Assembly: GCA_021186555.1 (NCBI GenBank)
Contig: JAJKFL010000013.1
Coordinates: forward strand, 29,468,743 to 29,532,742
DNA from: Reticulitermes speratus
Taxonomy: Eukaryota > Arthropoda > Insecta > Blattodea > Rhinotermitidae
DNA: 64,000 nt
Reading direction: 5' to 3'
Shown piece after piece: positions 22,974-34,689 of this stretch. Below the pieces are notes generated by a model, which was given only the letters and a program-made list of their open reading frames with translations, was not told the DNA's origin and did no database searches. Position 1 is the first letter of the stretch; each line of letters opens with the position of its first letter. Position numbers and translations under genes: made by a program.

Positions 22974-23647
22974 ACTATGTTATGACACATTTAAAACACT
23001 TAAGAAGTTTAAATAATGTATATAATTTTGCCGGGTCCTGAGGAAAGCTCGGACAGTGAGATACAGACTGCAGTCTGCGTGTGGACTGCAGTAGGTGCAG
23101 TAGTTCACCATTAAACAGTGTTCTGTTTGCGTTGTGATGACGACCATTGGAAATTAAGCCCGTTATATTTATATCGTAGTGTGGGTGCCTGCGGTACTAA
23201 ACTTCACAATTTCCGTTCAGTATGACACGCACAAAATGGCGTCCTACAAACGTCACAACAACCTCCATGCACAGCCAACCTGCGTCATATCCAAACTGAA
23301 ACAAAATGTAAACTTAAAAGCCAAACTCCGTCATCTTTAGACGCTTATACACATATTCTGCAAATTCTTTCAGTGCACCACGCATTGGAAATGCGATCTG
23401 TTCCGTTCAAATCCCGATTCGTTTCACACACGCTCTGTCATCCTCATAATTACACGACGTCACGGTGGAATTTCGAACACTTGCCACTTCGTAACCGAAT
23501 ATGCGAGAAACATGAATGAAACGGCCAGACGAGGTGAAACCCTCGTGGCCACTTAACAGTTACTGGAAGCACTTCAAAAGGCGCAGTAGCCTACGTCATG
23601 TGTCCACGGCGAAGGACTGGGCGTTCTTCACGAGCAGGAGCGCACCC

Positions 23648-24031
23648 ATAATGTTTCCTTGGGGAGGGGGGGGGGGGGGTTTGCTGACCCTGAGGGTATA
23701 AACAATTTATGTTTTATTTTAAAAATTGTTATAAAATCATGTCGTAAGTACAACATAACACTGTCTGCAACTGCATTTATAAACATAAAATTTAACTACA
23801 TGTTCCGTGACTCAATCACAGTGTCCTATCTTATTGTTTTTAATTTTATTAATTTATTTTTCAAAATTCTAATGTACTAGTCATCAGCCGATTTCAGTGG
23901 CTGATTTTGGCTGAAGGGGAAATAACATAAAACATTTGATATATCTACAAAATTTGTTTTTTAAATTTAGGTTTTGGGGGTTTGGGGGGGGGGGAGGCCT
24001 GCAGCCCCACCCCTTGGGTGCACCCCCTGTT
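23648..24031. mobile_element. hAT-like MITE, copy 2
   Basis: Same family as 22572-22973: G-rich left end, GTTATAAAATCATGTCGTAAG interior, GGTTTTGGGGGTTTGG and CACCCCTTGGGTGCACCCCC at the right. Confidence 0.75.
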
Positions 24032-24039
24032 CACGAGGT

Positions 24040-24790
24040 AAATATGCCTTATGTGGCGACCACGTCTGTCCGTCCATGACCTAGTATCAGCGACTAAACT
24101 GTTTCTCGAATTTTCATGAAATTCGGTAGAGGAATTCTTGACACAAATTCTTCGAGCATCGCTCATGAAAATCGGTGCACTCACAGTCATACTGTACTTA
24201 ACGGCGTATATGAAATTTTGCCCTATTTTCTACACCCGGCGTCCGACTTGGATGACACTCGGTCCATGTACGTAGTACACAGCAATTCGCTGAATGATTG
24301 TACGCTGTATGACAAGGGGCGCAATTAAGGGCGCGAATAAAATTTATCCGCACTTTTCACGTTTGCTGTCCGATCTGGGTGAAATTCGGTATAAGAGATC
24401 TGCACGTAACGGTGTTGAGCGTTTGGGAGTTTCGCGAAAATCCGCTCACTGAATCACTTGAGTTACTTAATGGCGTAAATGGGATTTTGCCCCATTTTCT
24501 ACAGGAGAAGTCCATAAAAACGTGTTTTCTGTATATGTGACTTTCATGAAAACCAGCGCAGTGTAAGCCACACTTCAATTCAAGGCGCAAATCAATTTCT
24601 GTTGCCAGTTTCCACGTAATCCTATTACTGAGCGTTTGTGAGTTTCGTGAAAAAAGGACACAGGGAAGCCCGTACTTTTTATAGGGCGTAAATGGAATTA
24701 CATTCAAATGTGTACCGTGGAACTGTGTGGAATTTTCAAAGTAAAGAACGCCTTGGTAATGTCTGTGTGCTACGTCACAGAGTGCGCCAT
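24040..24790. repeat. Dispersed ~700-bp repeat with internal modules, copy 1
   Basis: Contains repeating phrases GAAATTCGGTA and GAGTTTCG(T/C)GAAAATC roughly every 150-170 bp, flanked by GCCTTATGTGG and AAGTAAAGAACGCCTTGGTA. A homologue lies at 57210-57730. I do not recognise its class, and the overlapping 209-residue minus frame is a by-product. Confidence 0.65.
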
Positions 24791-25007
24791 TTGCAGTCTT
24801 GTTGCAACGTGTCCATGTGCCAAGTCCCGCACACCACGTAACGTGCCACGTGGACTGATACATAACTCGGTCCATCACCGCGTTGTCCAAAGCTAAGACA
24901 GCCGCAACATACAGCAACTCTGCTCCACAACGGTTACAGCTCGTGAGAGCCTTAGGCCTCTGTAAGGCACGTGGTAACTGTACCACTGTCTTTAACTAAC
25001 TGCATGC

Positions 25008-25562
25008 AGCACAGCACTTCTTGAGAGGCTCACAGGTCCTCAGCTAGTCTGGAACTTCCCTACATTTTATGGAACCCGAAGGTTCATTACCGCACTCACA
25101 ACAGCCCGCCACCTGTCCCTATCCTGAGCCATATCAATCCACTCCATGCCCCCCATCCCACTTCTTGAAGATCCATTTTAATATTATCCTCTCATCCACG
25201 CCTGGGTCTTCCAAGTGGTCTACTTCCCTCAGGTCTCCCCACCAAAATCCTGTATGCACCTCTCCCCTCACCCATACGTGCTACATGCCCCGCCCATCTC
25301 ATTCTTCTTGATTTGATCACCCGAATAATATTTGGTGATGAGTACAGATCATTAAGTTCCTCGTTATGTAGTCTTCTCCACTCCCCTGTTACCCCGTCCC
25401 TCTTAGACCCAAATATCCTCCTCAGCACCCTATTCTCGAACACCCTCAGTCTATGTTCCTCCCTCAGTGTGAGAGACCAAGTTTCACACCCATACAAAAC
25501 AACAGGCAATATTATAGTTCTGTATATCTTAATATTTGTATTTTTGGATAGCAAACTGGAAG
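25008..25562 (-). pseudogene. 5'-truncated LINE, C-terminal coding region and 3' UTR
   Basis: Minus frame 25554-25192 encodes [60 protein letters not shown] and [20 protein letters not shown], the region downstream of the RT in a widespread insect non-LTR family. The 3' end (PLGRPRR and following) continues to about 25008. No catalytic RT part remains. Confidence 0.88.
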
Positions 25563-26395
25563 ACAGAAGATCCTGGACAGAAAAATAGCAGACATAAATG
25601 AATTACCGTCACACCACACACACACACACAACAGTGTACATTATATACTTTACTGTGGCACGTATGTCCACTTATGCCAAACAAAATCACCCAAACCAGA
25701 CACTATATAAACTACACTTACTACTAGCGGGACAGTGGGGAAGCCAATGGCACCTTATCCACTTATCAACTGACACGAACGCGCCTGAGTGTTACGTTAT
25801 ACGTATATTGCCTATCTTGTTGAAAATTAAAAGCCCGTGACCCATCGAGTTAATTCCAGCAGTTCCTAAAGTGGTTTCCCTAAAGATGACCTCTGAAGCC
25901 GAAACATTTAGGAATTAAATAAGAAATGTATGTACCTGTCATCCACAAATTGTGTACTCTGTTGGTTGAACTGTAAAAGCAACTGCATAATTAATTCAAA
26001 ATTGCACTGTGAGTCGCGAAGGTGACTCCCAACCTTAATCTGAGTCACGACAGAAAAAAATTCAGGTTACGAACCCCTGGATTAGAGCATATTTTCGTAG
26101 AGGTGGATTGGTACAGTGCTTGTGAACAGTCACAAACGGAGAGGCTGCAGTGTCAAACGACCGGCAGTCTCCGGCGCTGCGCTCACACTGGGCTTCACTG
26201 CAGCACCGACATGCCCTTTAAGTCACTAACCCCCCCCCCCCCCAACAGATCCTCTGAATGTGAGGACGATAGCAGCGCTTGTCGCTAGTAAGGTTACTGT
26301 CACAACGAACAGTGGCTTTGGAGTGGGGACGGCAACAGCATAAGGGACACGTGGAAGGGTCGATCCAGGGTCCTTCACCTCTAAAGCCCAGTGGT
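25562..26395. other. Intronic DNA with one degenerate hairpin motif
   Basis: Contains a (CA)n run near 25615 and a decayed hairpin at 25880-25912 (TAAAGATGACCTCTGAAGCC, then GAAACATTTAGG and AATTAAATAA). No gene seen. Confidence 0.45.
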
Positions 26396-27145
26396 TACTA
26401 TATGTACCGCCACGTTTAACATTGAACAATTCTACGTTCTGCCCACACAGTGTATTTATGTGTTTTGTGTGGGTCTCAGAACAAACAGCGATTATTTCAC
26501 TGTACAACATTAACTGACTGGTTTGTATAACTGAGACGGGGTGTGTTTACTGCGCGGTACGAACTGTATCCTTAACCCATTAAAGCCCAGGGGTTACTAT
26601 ATGTACCACCATGTTTAACACTCAACAATTCTACGTTCTGCCCACACAGTGTATTTATGTGTTTTGTGTGGATCTCAGAACAAACAGCGATTATTTCACT
26701 GTACAGCATTAACTGACTGGTTTGTATAACTGAGACGGAGTGTCTTTACTGCGCGGTACGGACTGTATTTATGTGTTTTGTGTGTGGATCTCATAACAAA
26801 CAGCGATTATTTCACTGTACAGCATTAACTGACTGGTTTGTATAACTGAGACGGAGTGTGTTTACTGCGCGGTACGGACTGTATGTGTTTTGTGTGGATC
26901 TCAGAACAAACAGCGATTATTTCACTGTACAGCATTAACTGACTGGTTTGTATAACTGAGACGGAGTGTGTTTACTGCGCGGTACGGACTGTATTTATGT
27001 GTTTTGTGTGGATCTCATAACAAACAGCGATTATTTCACTGTACAGCATTAACTGACTGGTTTGTATAACTGAGACGGAGTGTCTTTACTGCGCGGTACG
27101 GACTGAATCTTTAAATGTAATTCAGGTTAAATCTAGTATTTAAAG
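26396..27145 (+). repeat. 114-bp repeat array (copy 1), about 6 units, in a TTAA-ended MITE-like unit
   Basis: Units contain TTTTGTGTGGATCTCAGAAC, AACAGCGATTATTTCACTG, TTTGTATAACTGAGACGG and TTTACTGCGCGGTACGGACT. The leader AAAGCCCAGTGGTTACTATA occurs twice. TTAACCCATTAAAGCCC (26573) and, at the right, TTTAAAGGGTTAA (27138-27150) are inverted, as in piggyBac-type elements. Confidence 0.82.
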
Positions 27146-27587
27146 GGTTAATGGACACTACGCAAAAACCTATACTGTCCAGGACTCTGCACAACTTTCC
27201 TACGGTATGTTCAATAATTTGGGGGGGAGGTGTGGGGGGGGGGGGGAGCGTTAAAATTCGGCTCCTCTGAGCGCTCACGAGTTGGCTGGCCAGAAATAGC
27301 GGCCACATTTGGTGTTGGGGGACTGCCAGCTGGCGGACGAGCCCATATCATATCGCGAACTGTAAAATTGTTTGGTCAAGGTGAAGGAGACGTTTGCAAA
27401 TGCACAGACATATGACGACAGCTATACGAGGCGAACAGCAGACTGTGAGGCCTGACAGCCAGCGCCATTGTCTGACTGCTGTCCGCTACACTGCAGTATG
27501 CTTTGTGTGCCAGTGTTACTTCTAGGCAGGGGCGACGTTTTCATGTCAAACTGCTTCGTGCGTGCGGGCGGCCTAATTTTAATATCA

Positions 27588-27966
27588 ATCAGGGCGCACC
27601 CAGAATTTTTCATTGGGGAGGGCTGACCCTGAGGCTATTATATAATGTATGTTTGATTTTAAAAATTATGTTACAAAAATCATGTCGTAAGTATAACATA
27701 ACACTGTCTACAACTACATTTATATACATACAAATATAACTACATGTTCTATGACTCAATCACAGTGTCCTATCTTCTTGTTTTTTTTTATTTTATTAAT
27801 TTATTTTTCAAAATTCTAATGTACTAGTCATAAGCTGATTTCAGTGGCTAATTTTGTAAATTTTTGATACAATATGTAAAAAAAAAAATGTGTTTTAAAT
27901 TTCGGTTTTGGGCGGTTTGGGGGGCTGCAGCCCAGCAGCGCCCCACTCCCCTGGGTACGCCCCTGA
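27588..27966. mobile_element. hAT-like MITE, copy 3
   Basis: Best-ended copy: left AGGGCGCACCCAGAATTTTT, right CCCTGGGTACGCCCCTG. About 380 bp, no coding capacity. Confidence 0.8.
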
Positions 27967-27969
27967 CAT

Positions 27970-28545
27970 CGACGTTTAAAACTATACACTTACCACATCA
28001 ATATAAACAAAACAAGGTTCTTTTTTAGATCCAAATCTCTAAATTATACCATCCAATCCGGCACCATTCCCATATTTCGTCTCTAATCAGAAGACTGTCC
28101 ACTGTTGGCGCCACTCTCATTATTAAAGACAAATGTGTGTCTGTTAACTGCGTTAGTTAGAAGCCCCTTTTCCTTACATCAGTGACAACTGCTCACACCA
28201 GCACGTGCTACCGAACGTCGCCTATAGCTGGCAAATAAAATTTCGCCAAACAATGTGATAACCAATTTTTCGATCTCACTCAAACGTCTCCCTTTATAAA
28301 CCAGCTTCTGGCAGCATTCACAGCTTGCTTTGAGAAGTTTCGCGGGACCTTCAAAAGAATTCGAACGGGCCACATACGGCCCGCGGGCCGCCAGTTGTAC
28401 ATGCTCATACAGGCGAACTAAGCGGCTGCCTAGGGTGCCAAGTCAAGTGGCGCGCAAATTTCTGTGCCAAATATGAAATTTAAAAAATTAAAAACTTGAA
28501 CTGCATAGTGTTATAGCTAGGACTTGTGCGCCCCTGGACTTGGGT
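27970..28545. other. Intronic DNA, nothing recognised
   Basis: No element or coding exon identified. Short frames on both strands look random. Confidence 0.4.
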
Positions 28546-28726
28546 GTTTCGCTGGCTCACCAATCGCCGAAACGTCGCCTTGTTCCGCTAGCCCACCGGT
28601 CGCCGAAACGTCTCCTTGTTTCGCTGGCCCACCGGTCGCCGAAACGTCTCCTTTTTCGCTGGCTCACCCATCGCCGAAACGTCACCTTGTTCCGCTGGCT
28701 TACCGATCGCCGAAGCGTCTCTGTTC
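28546..28726. repeat. 36-bp tandem array, 5 units
   Basis: Units contain GGCTCACCGGTCGCCGAAAC and GTCTCCTTGTTTCGCT. Open on both strands because of the period. Confidence 0.88.
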
Positions 28727-29029
28727 GCCAAAAAAACTCAGGGAGGCTACGTTCTAGTGTAGGGCCGCCACTACTTCTAGGAAATGCAGACAAGTGTGTT
28801 GCGTGGTGTGACACTGGTTGTGCGGGTCACGTGACTAGTTACAGTAAACTGCAGTAACAGACCACATGGTGTCACGTCGCCACAGTCACTGCCGTCAGCA
28901 TAACAGTTGTGTGTCGCCACAAACTTCGTGCTTCTTGTTTATGTACCGCTGTCAGTTAAGACACAAATTCGGTGTCGACGCTGCAGCGCGCACAGACCGC
29001 ATGCAGTGTCCGTTACTGCCGGCCATTTG

Positions 29030-29490
29030 ACCACAGTAGAACTGCCGACTATCGGAACAGTTTGCTGAGGAACGTACTTGGGCCTAGGAGGGGGGACGAA
29101 ACAGGAGACTGGAGAAAACTACATAATGAGCAGCTTCATGGTTTGCACTGCTCAGCAAACATTGTTAGGGCAATAAAATCAAGGAGGATGAGATGGGTGG
29201 GGCATGTGGCATGTATGGATTAGAAGAGAAACGCATACGGGTTTTGGCGAGAAACCCTGAGAGAAACAGACCGCCTTAAAAGAAAGTCCTAGTCGTAGAC
29301 AGAATAATATTAGAATGGATCCCAAAGAAATAAGATTGGAGGGCGTGGTAGTCTGGCTCAGGAAAGGGACGAATGGGGTGGGGGGGGGGGGCTGTTGTGA
29401 ACACGACGATGAAACTTCGGGTACCATGAAACGAAATGAAAATTTTGAATAGCTGAGGAACTACCATCTTCTCAACAAGGACTTCGCTCC
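29030..29490 (+). pseudogene. 5'-truncated LINE fragment
   Basis: The plus frame reads RNSLLRNVLGPRRGDETGDW, LHNEQLHGLHCSANIVRAIK and SRRMRWVGHVACMD, then a stop, followed by the decayed 3' region with a poly-G run (29378). Same family as 25008-25562, opposite orientation. Confidence 0.82.
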
Positions 29491-32149
29491 ATGGATTTAG
29501 TCAGTCGGTTGGTGAATGCCAAGTTTCATTAAAATCCGTTCAGCTATTACACAGCTGTTACGCGGGCACAGACATTGCAAAGCTACGCAGCATTTTTGCT
29601 ACTTTTCGCCACAAACGCTCCAAACAAAGCAGCAAGACGTGTAAGGCTCTTGACTGCAGGTTCCTCTTTCAGGATGGAATGATCTGTGACACTGGCCTAA
29701 CATCGGTGAACTTGACAGCTATGCCAGTGGCACGCTAGCAGCTGGCAGGGCCACCGATGCCGGACAGGTTTACAGCGAGTTGCCAAGTACCGTGGTTCTC
29801 CATATTGGGGGTTCGGACTTAGGGATGGCGACAACATCTGCGTAAAAAAAAGACTCATGCACAGAATCTGCGTACTATGTTAGGCGGACAGATCCAAGAG
29901 AGACAGACAAACACAAGGGTACGTTCTACTGATTCACTGACTTGAAAGACGCCTATGGAAGTGACAGCACAAACACAGATCCTGAGGACCGACCACTGGA
30001 AAAGACAGAACTACACAGTGACCGACGGGAGAACGCAGTTGAGGCAGACAAGCACCGTGTCACGCAGTAGCAGCAGCGTGATGGCGGCGATTACAAGTGA
30101 CAGTGAGAGTTTGTGGCAATGACTGCGTCAGTCTAGTCAGGAGATATCCCCTCCACCACTGCCATTTGGAAAAAATGGCGGTCACAAATAAGGCCACAAA
30201 TCGGATAACTTTGGTGTAGGGGTAGCGCATGCAACAAGCACCTACTGGCTGAAGTTATTCACGGTTATAATGGCCTGGGCCTGGTTTCTATAGTACACAA
30301 CTGAAAAATTTAGTACAAAATGAATAAACTCAAAATATGGACCACACATAACCTCAGCACACGCATGCCTTCATGACTTCTTGTGAAAGGTCTCTGGTTT
30401 CTTGAAGCAGCTTTTATGCGAAGTACAGTAGTTATCTGGCTGACAAAAATTCTTCCCACATGCAACAGTTGGTACGCCTACACAGATGTCGGTTTGTGCC
30501 AAGAAGCGGAAGTGCAAATATGGCTGAGCTAAAAGAAATTAACTACCGGACTAGTGGAGAAATTACACAAAACCGTCCTTGTGCCTATGCATGTGGAGGT
30601 ACAGTGCCTCATGTTCTTATCCACAACACTAGATGAAGTCAGTCGAGGGCCTTACAGTCTGACCATTAACTCCACGGACATAATTCTCAGTACACAATTG
30701 ACAGGTCGCCGCAAGAGCCCAGGGTTGGTCTGAACGTCGCAATACACACTACAATTCCTGCTTCAGCCCACAGCTACTCATTACCATGGCTCATGGCACA
30801 CAAGGAGGGCATTCGTGAGGTGCCAACTACACACGTACATTGCGTGCCAGAACTGTGTTATGTGACGTATGGCCGTAACTTCCAGTCGTCGCGACTTCCG
30901 GCCCTCGAAGTCACTGGAAACTTCCAGTCATGCGTGCGCATCCGTCCTAACCCCCCCCCCCCCCCCTCCCCCATCTGCCGTCTTCATTCCCTTGTCCAGC
31001 CGTGTCCTTATTAACTCACTATCCGTGGTTACCACCAGGCAACCTCTTTTTAAAATTCCGTTTAACGTTTTCAAAATTTTGTTTCGGGACTGTGTGTGGG
31101 CCACGGGCAGTGTCCCTGCATGGCGTCGGGTGATCCTTTATCAGTTTGGTATTGATATTGTCATAACGCCATGCAGGCTCTTAGGTAGAGTATATTGTTT
31201 TGTTTTTTGAATACAATGGGCAGGAAGCTGAAGCTGAGTGTGACATGTATATATATATATTTTTTTGGATTCTAGCATGTAAGTAAATTACTGTGTTGTG
31301 TTCTACTCCACTCTATTATACCATATCAATACACATAAATTTTATTAAGTATTAAAACCGACCATCTGTGTTTCTTGTCACCTTGCACTATCCCCAAGGC
31401 TTACAAGACAGATTTAAAGAGTTGGGGTGTAATAGTTTTAGTTAGGGAAGCTCATAAAAATCTCAGAGACAAGTGGATAGGAGGATAATATTCAAATGCA
31501 TGTCACATTATGCATACACAAACATAAGTCACCAGTCTTCAGCCCTGGACATGGCTGCTTTCCCTGTCAACATCACAATATATAGCAACTGAAACATTAA
31601 AAGGTTTACACTGAAGCTAAGAAATTAAAGTTAACTCATGCAATCAATAAGAGTGGTAATGAGGATTCAAAATGCATCCCAAAATTTCTACCACAGTACT
31701 TGCACATCACTTTAAAAGCTGTGGCCGCTATACACACTGGCAAGAGTACGAAGTCAACCTCATATCTTTGAGTGTCCTGCACCAGCTCTGCAGTACGAAA
31801 CAGGAAACTGACAGGAAAACTCACATTCTCATAAACCAGAAGAATGTGACAGAGTTAACAAAGCAGATACACACAAACATACATTGTGAATGTCATCTGT
31901 AACATGAATCGGACTACGAACTGGCAGCAAATGAAGCACCGTATATTGCAGACCACAGGATTTTTCCCCCCAGGACAATAATGTATAAAATTCGCCTGAA
32001 ACTGTCCATAGGGGCTTCAAATGTGAATAAAATATTTTTTCCCTGAACTTGTCTTCTGAAACCTGGGTGTGTTATGGTCCGGTGCATCTACGGTCCAATA
32101 AAGACACCAAGCAAACAGTCTGCAGGACGCATTATTTCAAATTACTCAC
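29490..32149. other. Intronic DNA before Tab2 exon 2
   Basis: No second gene seen. It includes a poly-C run (30949-30967) and a (TA)n/T tract at 31243-31266. Confidence 0.5.
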
Positions 32150-32786
32150 CATGTGCACAGGACTGCAGTCGTTTCTCCCCCTGTCCCTCACATGCTGATG
32201 AGTATGAAGTCCGTACCGATGGTGCCTGTGTCCGGACGGCTGACACACTACCGACCCCACCGGGGCCAATTCGGATCTGCAGCTGAGACTGAAAGCCTTG
32301 CCGTGAGTCATATGAACAGGTAGAGTATGTAAGGCTTGAGCCTGCAGACCTGATGTCGATGGGAGGCTGTGGCTCTGATGAAGGTGGACGCAGCGTCAAG
32401 TTGACTGAGGTGTAGGAACGTGCCTGCTGGGGCGTAGGACACAGATAATGTGGTGATGGGGAGACCTGGAGTGCAGATCTCACACGAGCACTGTGGCTTG
32501 CACTGTAGTTTACACTGAACTCATAGTTCTCTGGTCGTTCTTCCCCACCGTGATATGTCACTACACTCAATGTCCTGTCTCTCACTTCACTATCTTCAAC
32601 AACATTAGTCAGAAACTGAAAGTTACTGGTCTGTTGACCAGGATCACAATCATCATTATTAACCAAAGTCTGGGGGTGATGTGTGGGCTCAGCAGACATC
32701 TTCAATGCAATGGGGTAGCTGTGTAGGAGGTAACCCTGGTTTTCACGTTTCAGGATTGCCTCACAAGCGTCCTTGTCATGGGCGTT
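32150..32786 (-). CDS. Tab2: TAB2/TAB3 homologue, coding exon 2 (second half of CUE, central region)
   Basis: The acceptor TGCTTGCAG precedes AACGCC at 32786 and the donor GTGAGT follows 32150. The exon encodes residues 39-250 plus one base. It opens NAHDKDACEAILKRE, which joined to VVSECIRQ of exon 1 completes the CUE domain with its acidic-dileucine-like helix. The rest is low in conserved structure and rich in Ser, Pro and Gln. A block near residues 170-225 (SVNLTLRPPSSEPQPPIDIR, then SYDSRQGFQSQLQIRIGPGG) resembles the conserved internal TAB2/3 segment. The 637-bp exon ends in phase 1, which matches the next coding exon 19.4 kb downstream. An extra exon inside that intron cannot be excluded. 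Confidence 0.9.
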
Positions 32787-32864
32787 CTGCAAGCACATCA
32801 AAACAGCATACACAATCCAAATCTGATCCTTACCTGCTACATTCCACTAAATTAAAACTTCTAT

Positions 32865-33060
32865 TAACCCTTTACAGCCCAGTGGCTACTTTACGCACCA
32901 CCAGGTTTAACATAAAAGAAATTTACGTTCTGCCCACACAGTGTATTTGTGTGTTTTGTATGGATCTCAGAACAAACAGCGATTATGTCCTTGCAGAGAA
33001 TTAACAAATTGGATTTTACAATAGATGCATTTGTTTACTGCACGATACATTTGAATGTAT
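32865..33060 (+). repeat. Single unit of the 114-bp/TTAA repeat family, in Tab2 intron 1-exon 2 flank
   Basis: Begins TTAACCCTTTACAGCCCAG at 32864, then GTTCTGCCCACACAGTGTAT and TTTGTATGGATCTCAGAAC, but only one diverged 114-bp unit. This may resemble the unamplified state. Confidence 0.75.
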
Positions 33061-33792
33061 AAATATAATTTATTTTAATTTTCGTCTTTAAAGAGTGAAG
33101 GATGTTCCTTGTTTAATGACTACAATTCTGCCACACGTACTTGTGTCCGAATTCCTACCCTGATTCAGGAAATATTTCATAATGCATGAAGCAATGTGAT
33201 AAAATGGATAACTTCAGAGGCAGCTTATACCAGCATCAAGACAGGAAGTATTTCCTGAACAATCACCAGAACAAAGGCTCTGAACATTCAGTCCACTTAA
33301 CATATCCACTCTCTTGTCTCCCAGTTGCTTTGCTTACACCTTACCACATTAAACTTCATCTCTTATTTAATGCCTTACAAAAGTGCATTGTGTTTATCAT
33401 ACTTAAGCTTCCACATACAAGCACTGCTTCACAAGCAACAGGGGTACCACATTACATTCAGCACGGTCAAACAGTGCCCCAGCACTTCAAAAGTATCCAC
33501 CTTACTCAAAGCAACAGACAGTGCTGCCTGTAGTCGTTAGTGTAGCCAGAAAATGGTGTGATGAGTACTTCATTTGTTACATAAATATGGGAGATTTGAG
33601 GTTGGGGTGCTCACAGCAGTGTTGGCAAAGATTAAAATATTCTGGTATGTTACACTGTCATTGTGTAAGTGGTTACAACATCTGGAAGGATCATAGTGCC
33701 TTCATCTTCAGGGTCAAGCAGTCCAAGACATGCTTATTCATATAAAATGTGGGGGTCTTAATGGCTGAGAAGATTCATACTACCCATCTTCG

Positions 33793-33950
33793 GGTTTATA
33801 ACACCGTGCAGTCTGGTAGGAAGTTACTAACATTTTGGAGGAACTTCCTGACTCTATCTTCCGGACACACCTGACTTACACTCTCAAAATGGAGGCAGCA
33901 CATTAATCTGAAAGTTCCACCGTCTACCAGATTACACAGTATCACAACCC
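33793..33950. repeat. Degenerate inverted pair of the hairpin family (subfamily B)
   Basis: Left TATAACACCGTGCAGTCTGG and right CTACCAGATTACACAGTATC are inverted, each next to GGAGGAAC- or GTTCCACC-type arms. Cores are too mutated to fold well. Confidence 0.55.
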
Positions 33951-34228
33951 GCAGGACCACAACATTAACTGAATGGCTAACCCACAAGTTAGCCTTTGTA
34001 CTCAAGTGCGAGCCAGTGTCCAGCATCACAGATTTCCCTGTACTGTAATTTATTGGACTGGTTCCCACACCAATTAGTCAATTACTTTAATGGGAATTTC
34101 TGCCCTCTAGTAGTTTAACTATGTTGTCGGCATCACCACATCAAATAAAATAGTATGTTCCTTCCACCAAAGTACACAACCTCCCCCACGCCAACAGATG
34201 CTCCATACAGGTGACAAAATAACTTGAG

Positions 34229-34253
34229 CTGGCTGGCTGGCTGGCTGGCTGGC
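34229..34253. repeat. GGCT microsatellite
   Basis: About six copies of GGCT. Confidence 0.9.
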
Positions 34254-34316
34254 TAGCATGCAATACCAAAAGTGATTGCAAATTCCACGGAATGAGAGAA
34301 GTGAGCCTCAAGTTTG

Positions 34317-34685
34317 TCGTCTGCTGGGATGTTAGACTGTGAAGTGGGACTGTGAGAATTGTGGTCTGTTGAGATGTTACACTGTGTAGTGGGACTGTGA
34401 GAATTGTGGTCTGTTGAGATGCTACACTGTGAAGTGGGACTGTGAGAATTGTGGTCTGTTGAGATGTTACACTGTGTAGTGGGACTGTGAGAATTGTGGT
34501 CTGTTGAGATGTTACACTGTGTAGTGGGACTGTGAGAATTGTGGTCTGTTGAGATGTTACACTGTGTAGTGGGACTGTGAGAATTGTGGTCTGTTGAAAT
34601 GTTATACTGTGTAGTGGGACTGTGAGGATTGTGGTCTACTGGGATGTCACCCTGTGTAGTGGGACTGTGAGGATTGTGGTCTGGT
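34317..34685. repeat. 45-bp tandem array, about 8 units, in Tab2 intron 1
   Basis: Units contain GTCTGTTGAGATGTTACACT, GTGTAGTGGGACTGTGAGAA and TTGTG. GATGTTACACTGTGTAGT resembles GATGTGACGCCGTGTAGT of the subfamily B hairpin element at 36813. Confidence 0.92.
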
Positions 34686-34689
34686 CATA

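Noticed and set aside
24040..24790. Polinton/Maverick or Helitron
   Set aside because: No helicase, integrase or polymerase motif and no defined ends seen here or at 57210-57730.
24357..24986. 209-residue minus ORF
   Set aside because: Lies across a dispersed repeat, shows no domain and has no splice or codon-use support.
32142..32149. Extending Tab2 exon 2 to the in-frame stop at 32142
   Set aside because: A strong GTGAGT donor at 32149 and matching phase with exon 3 make splicing far likelier than a protein lacking the coiled coil and NZF.
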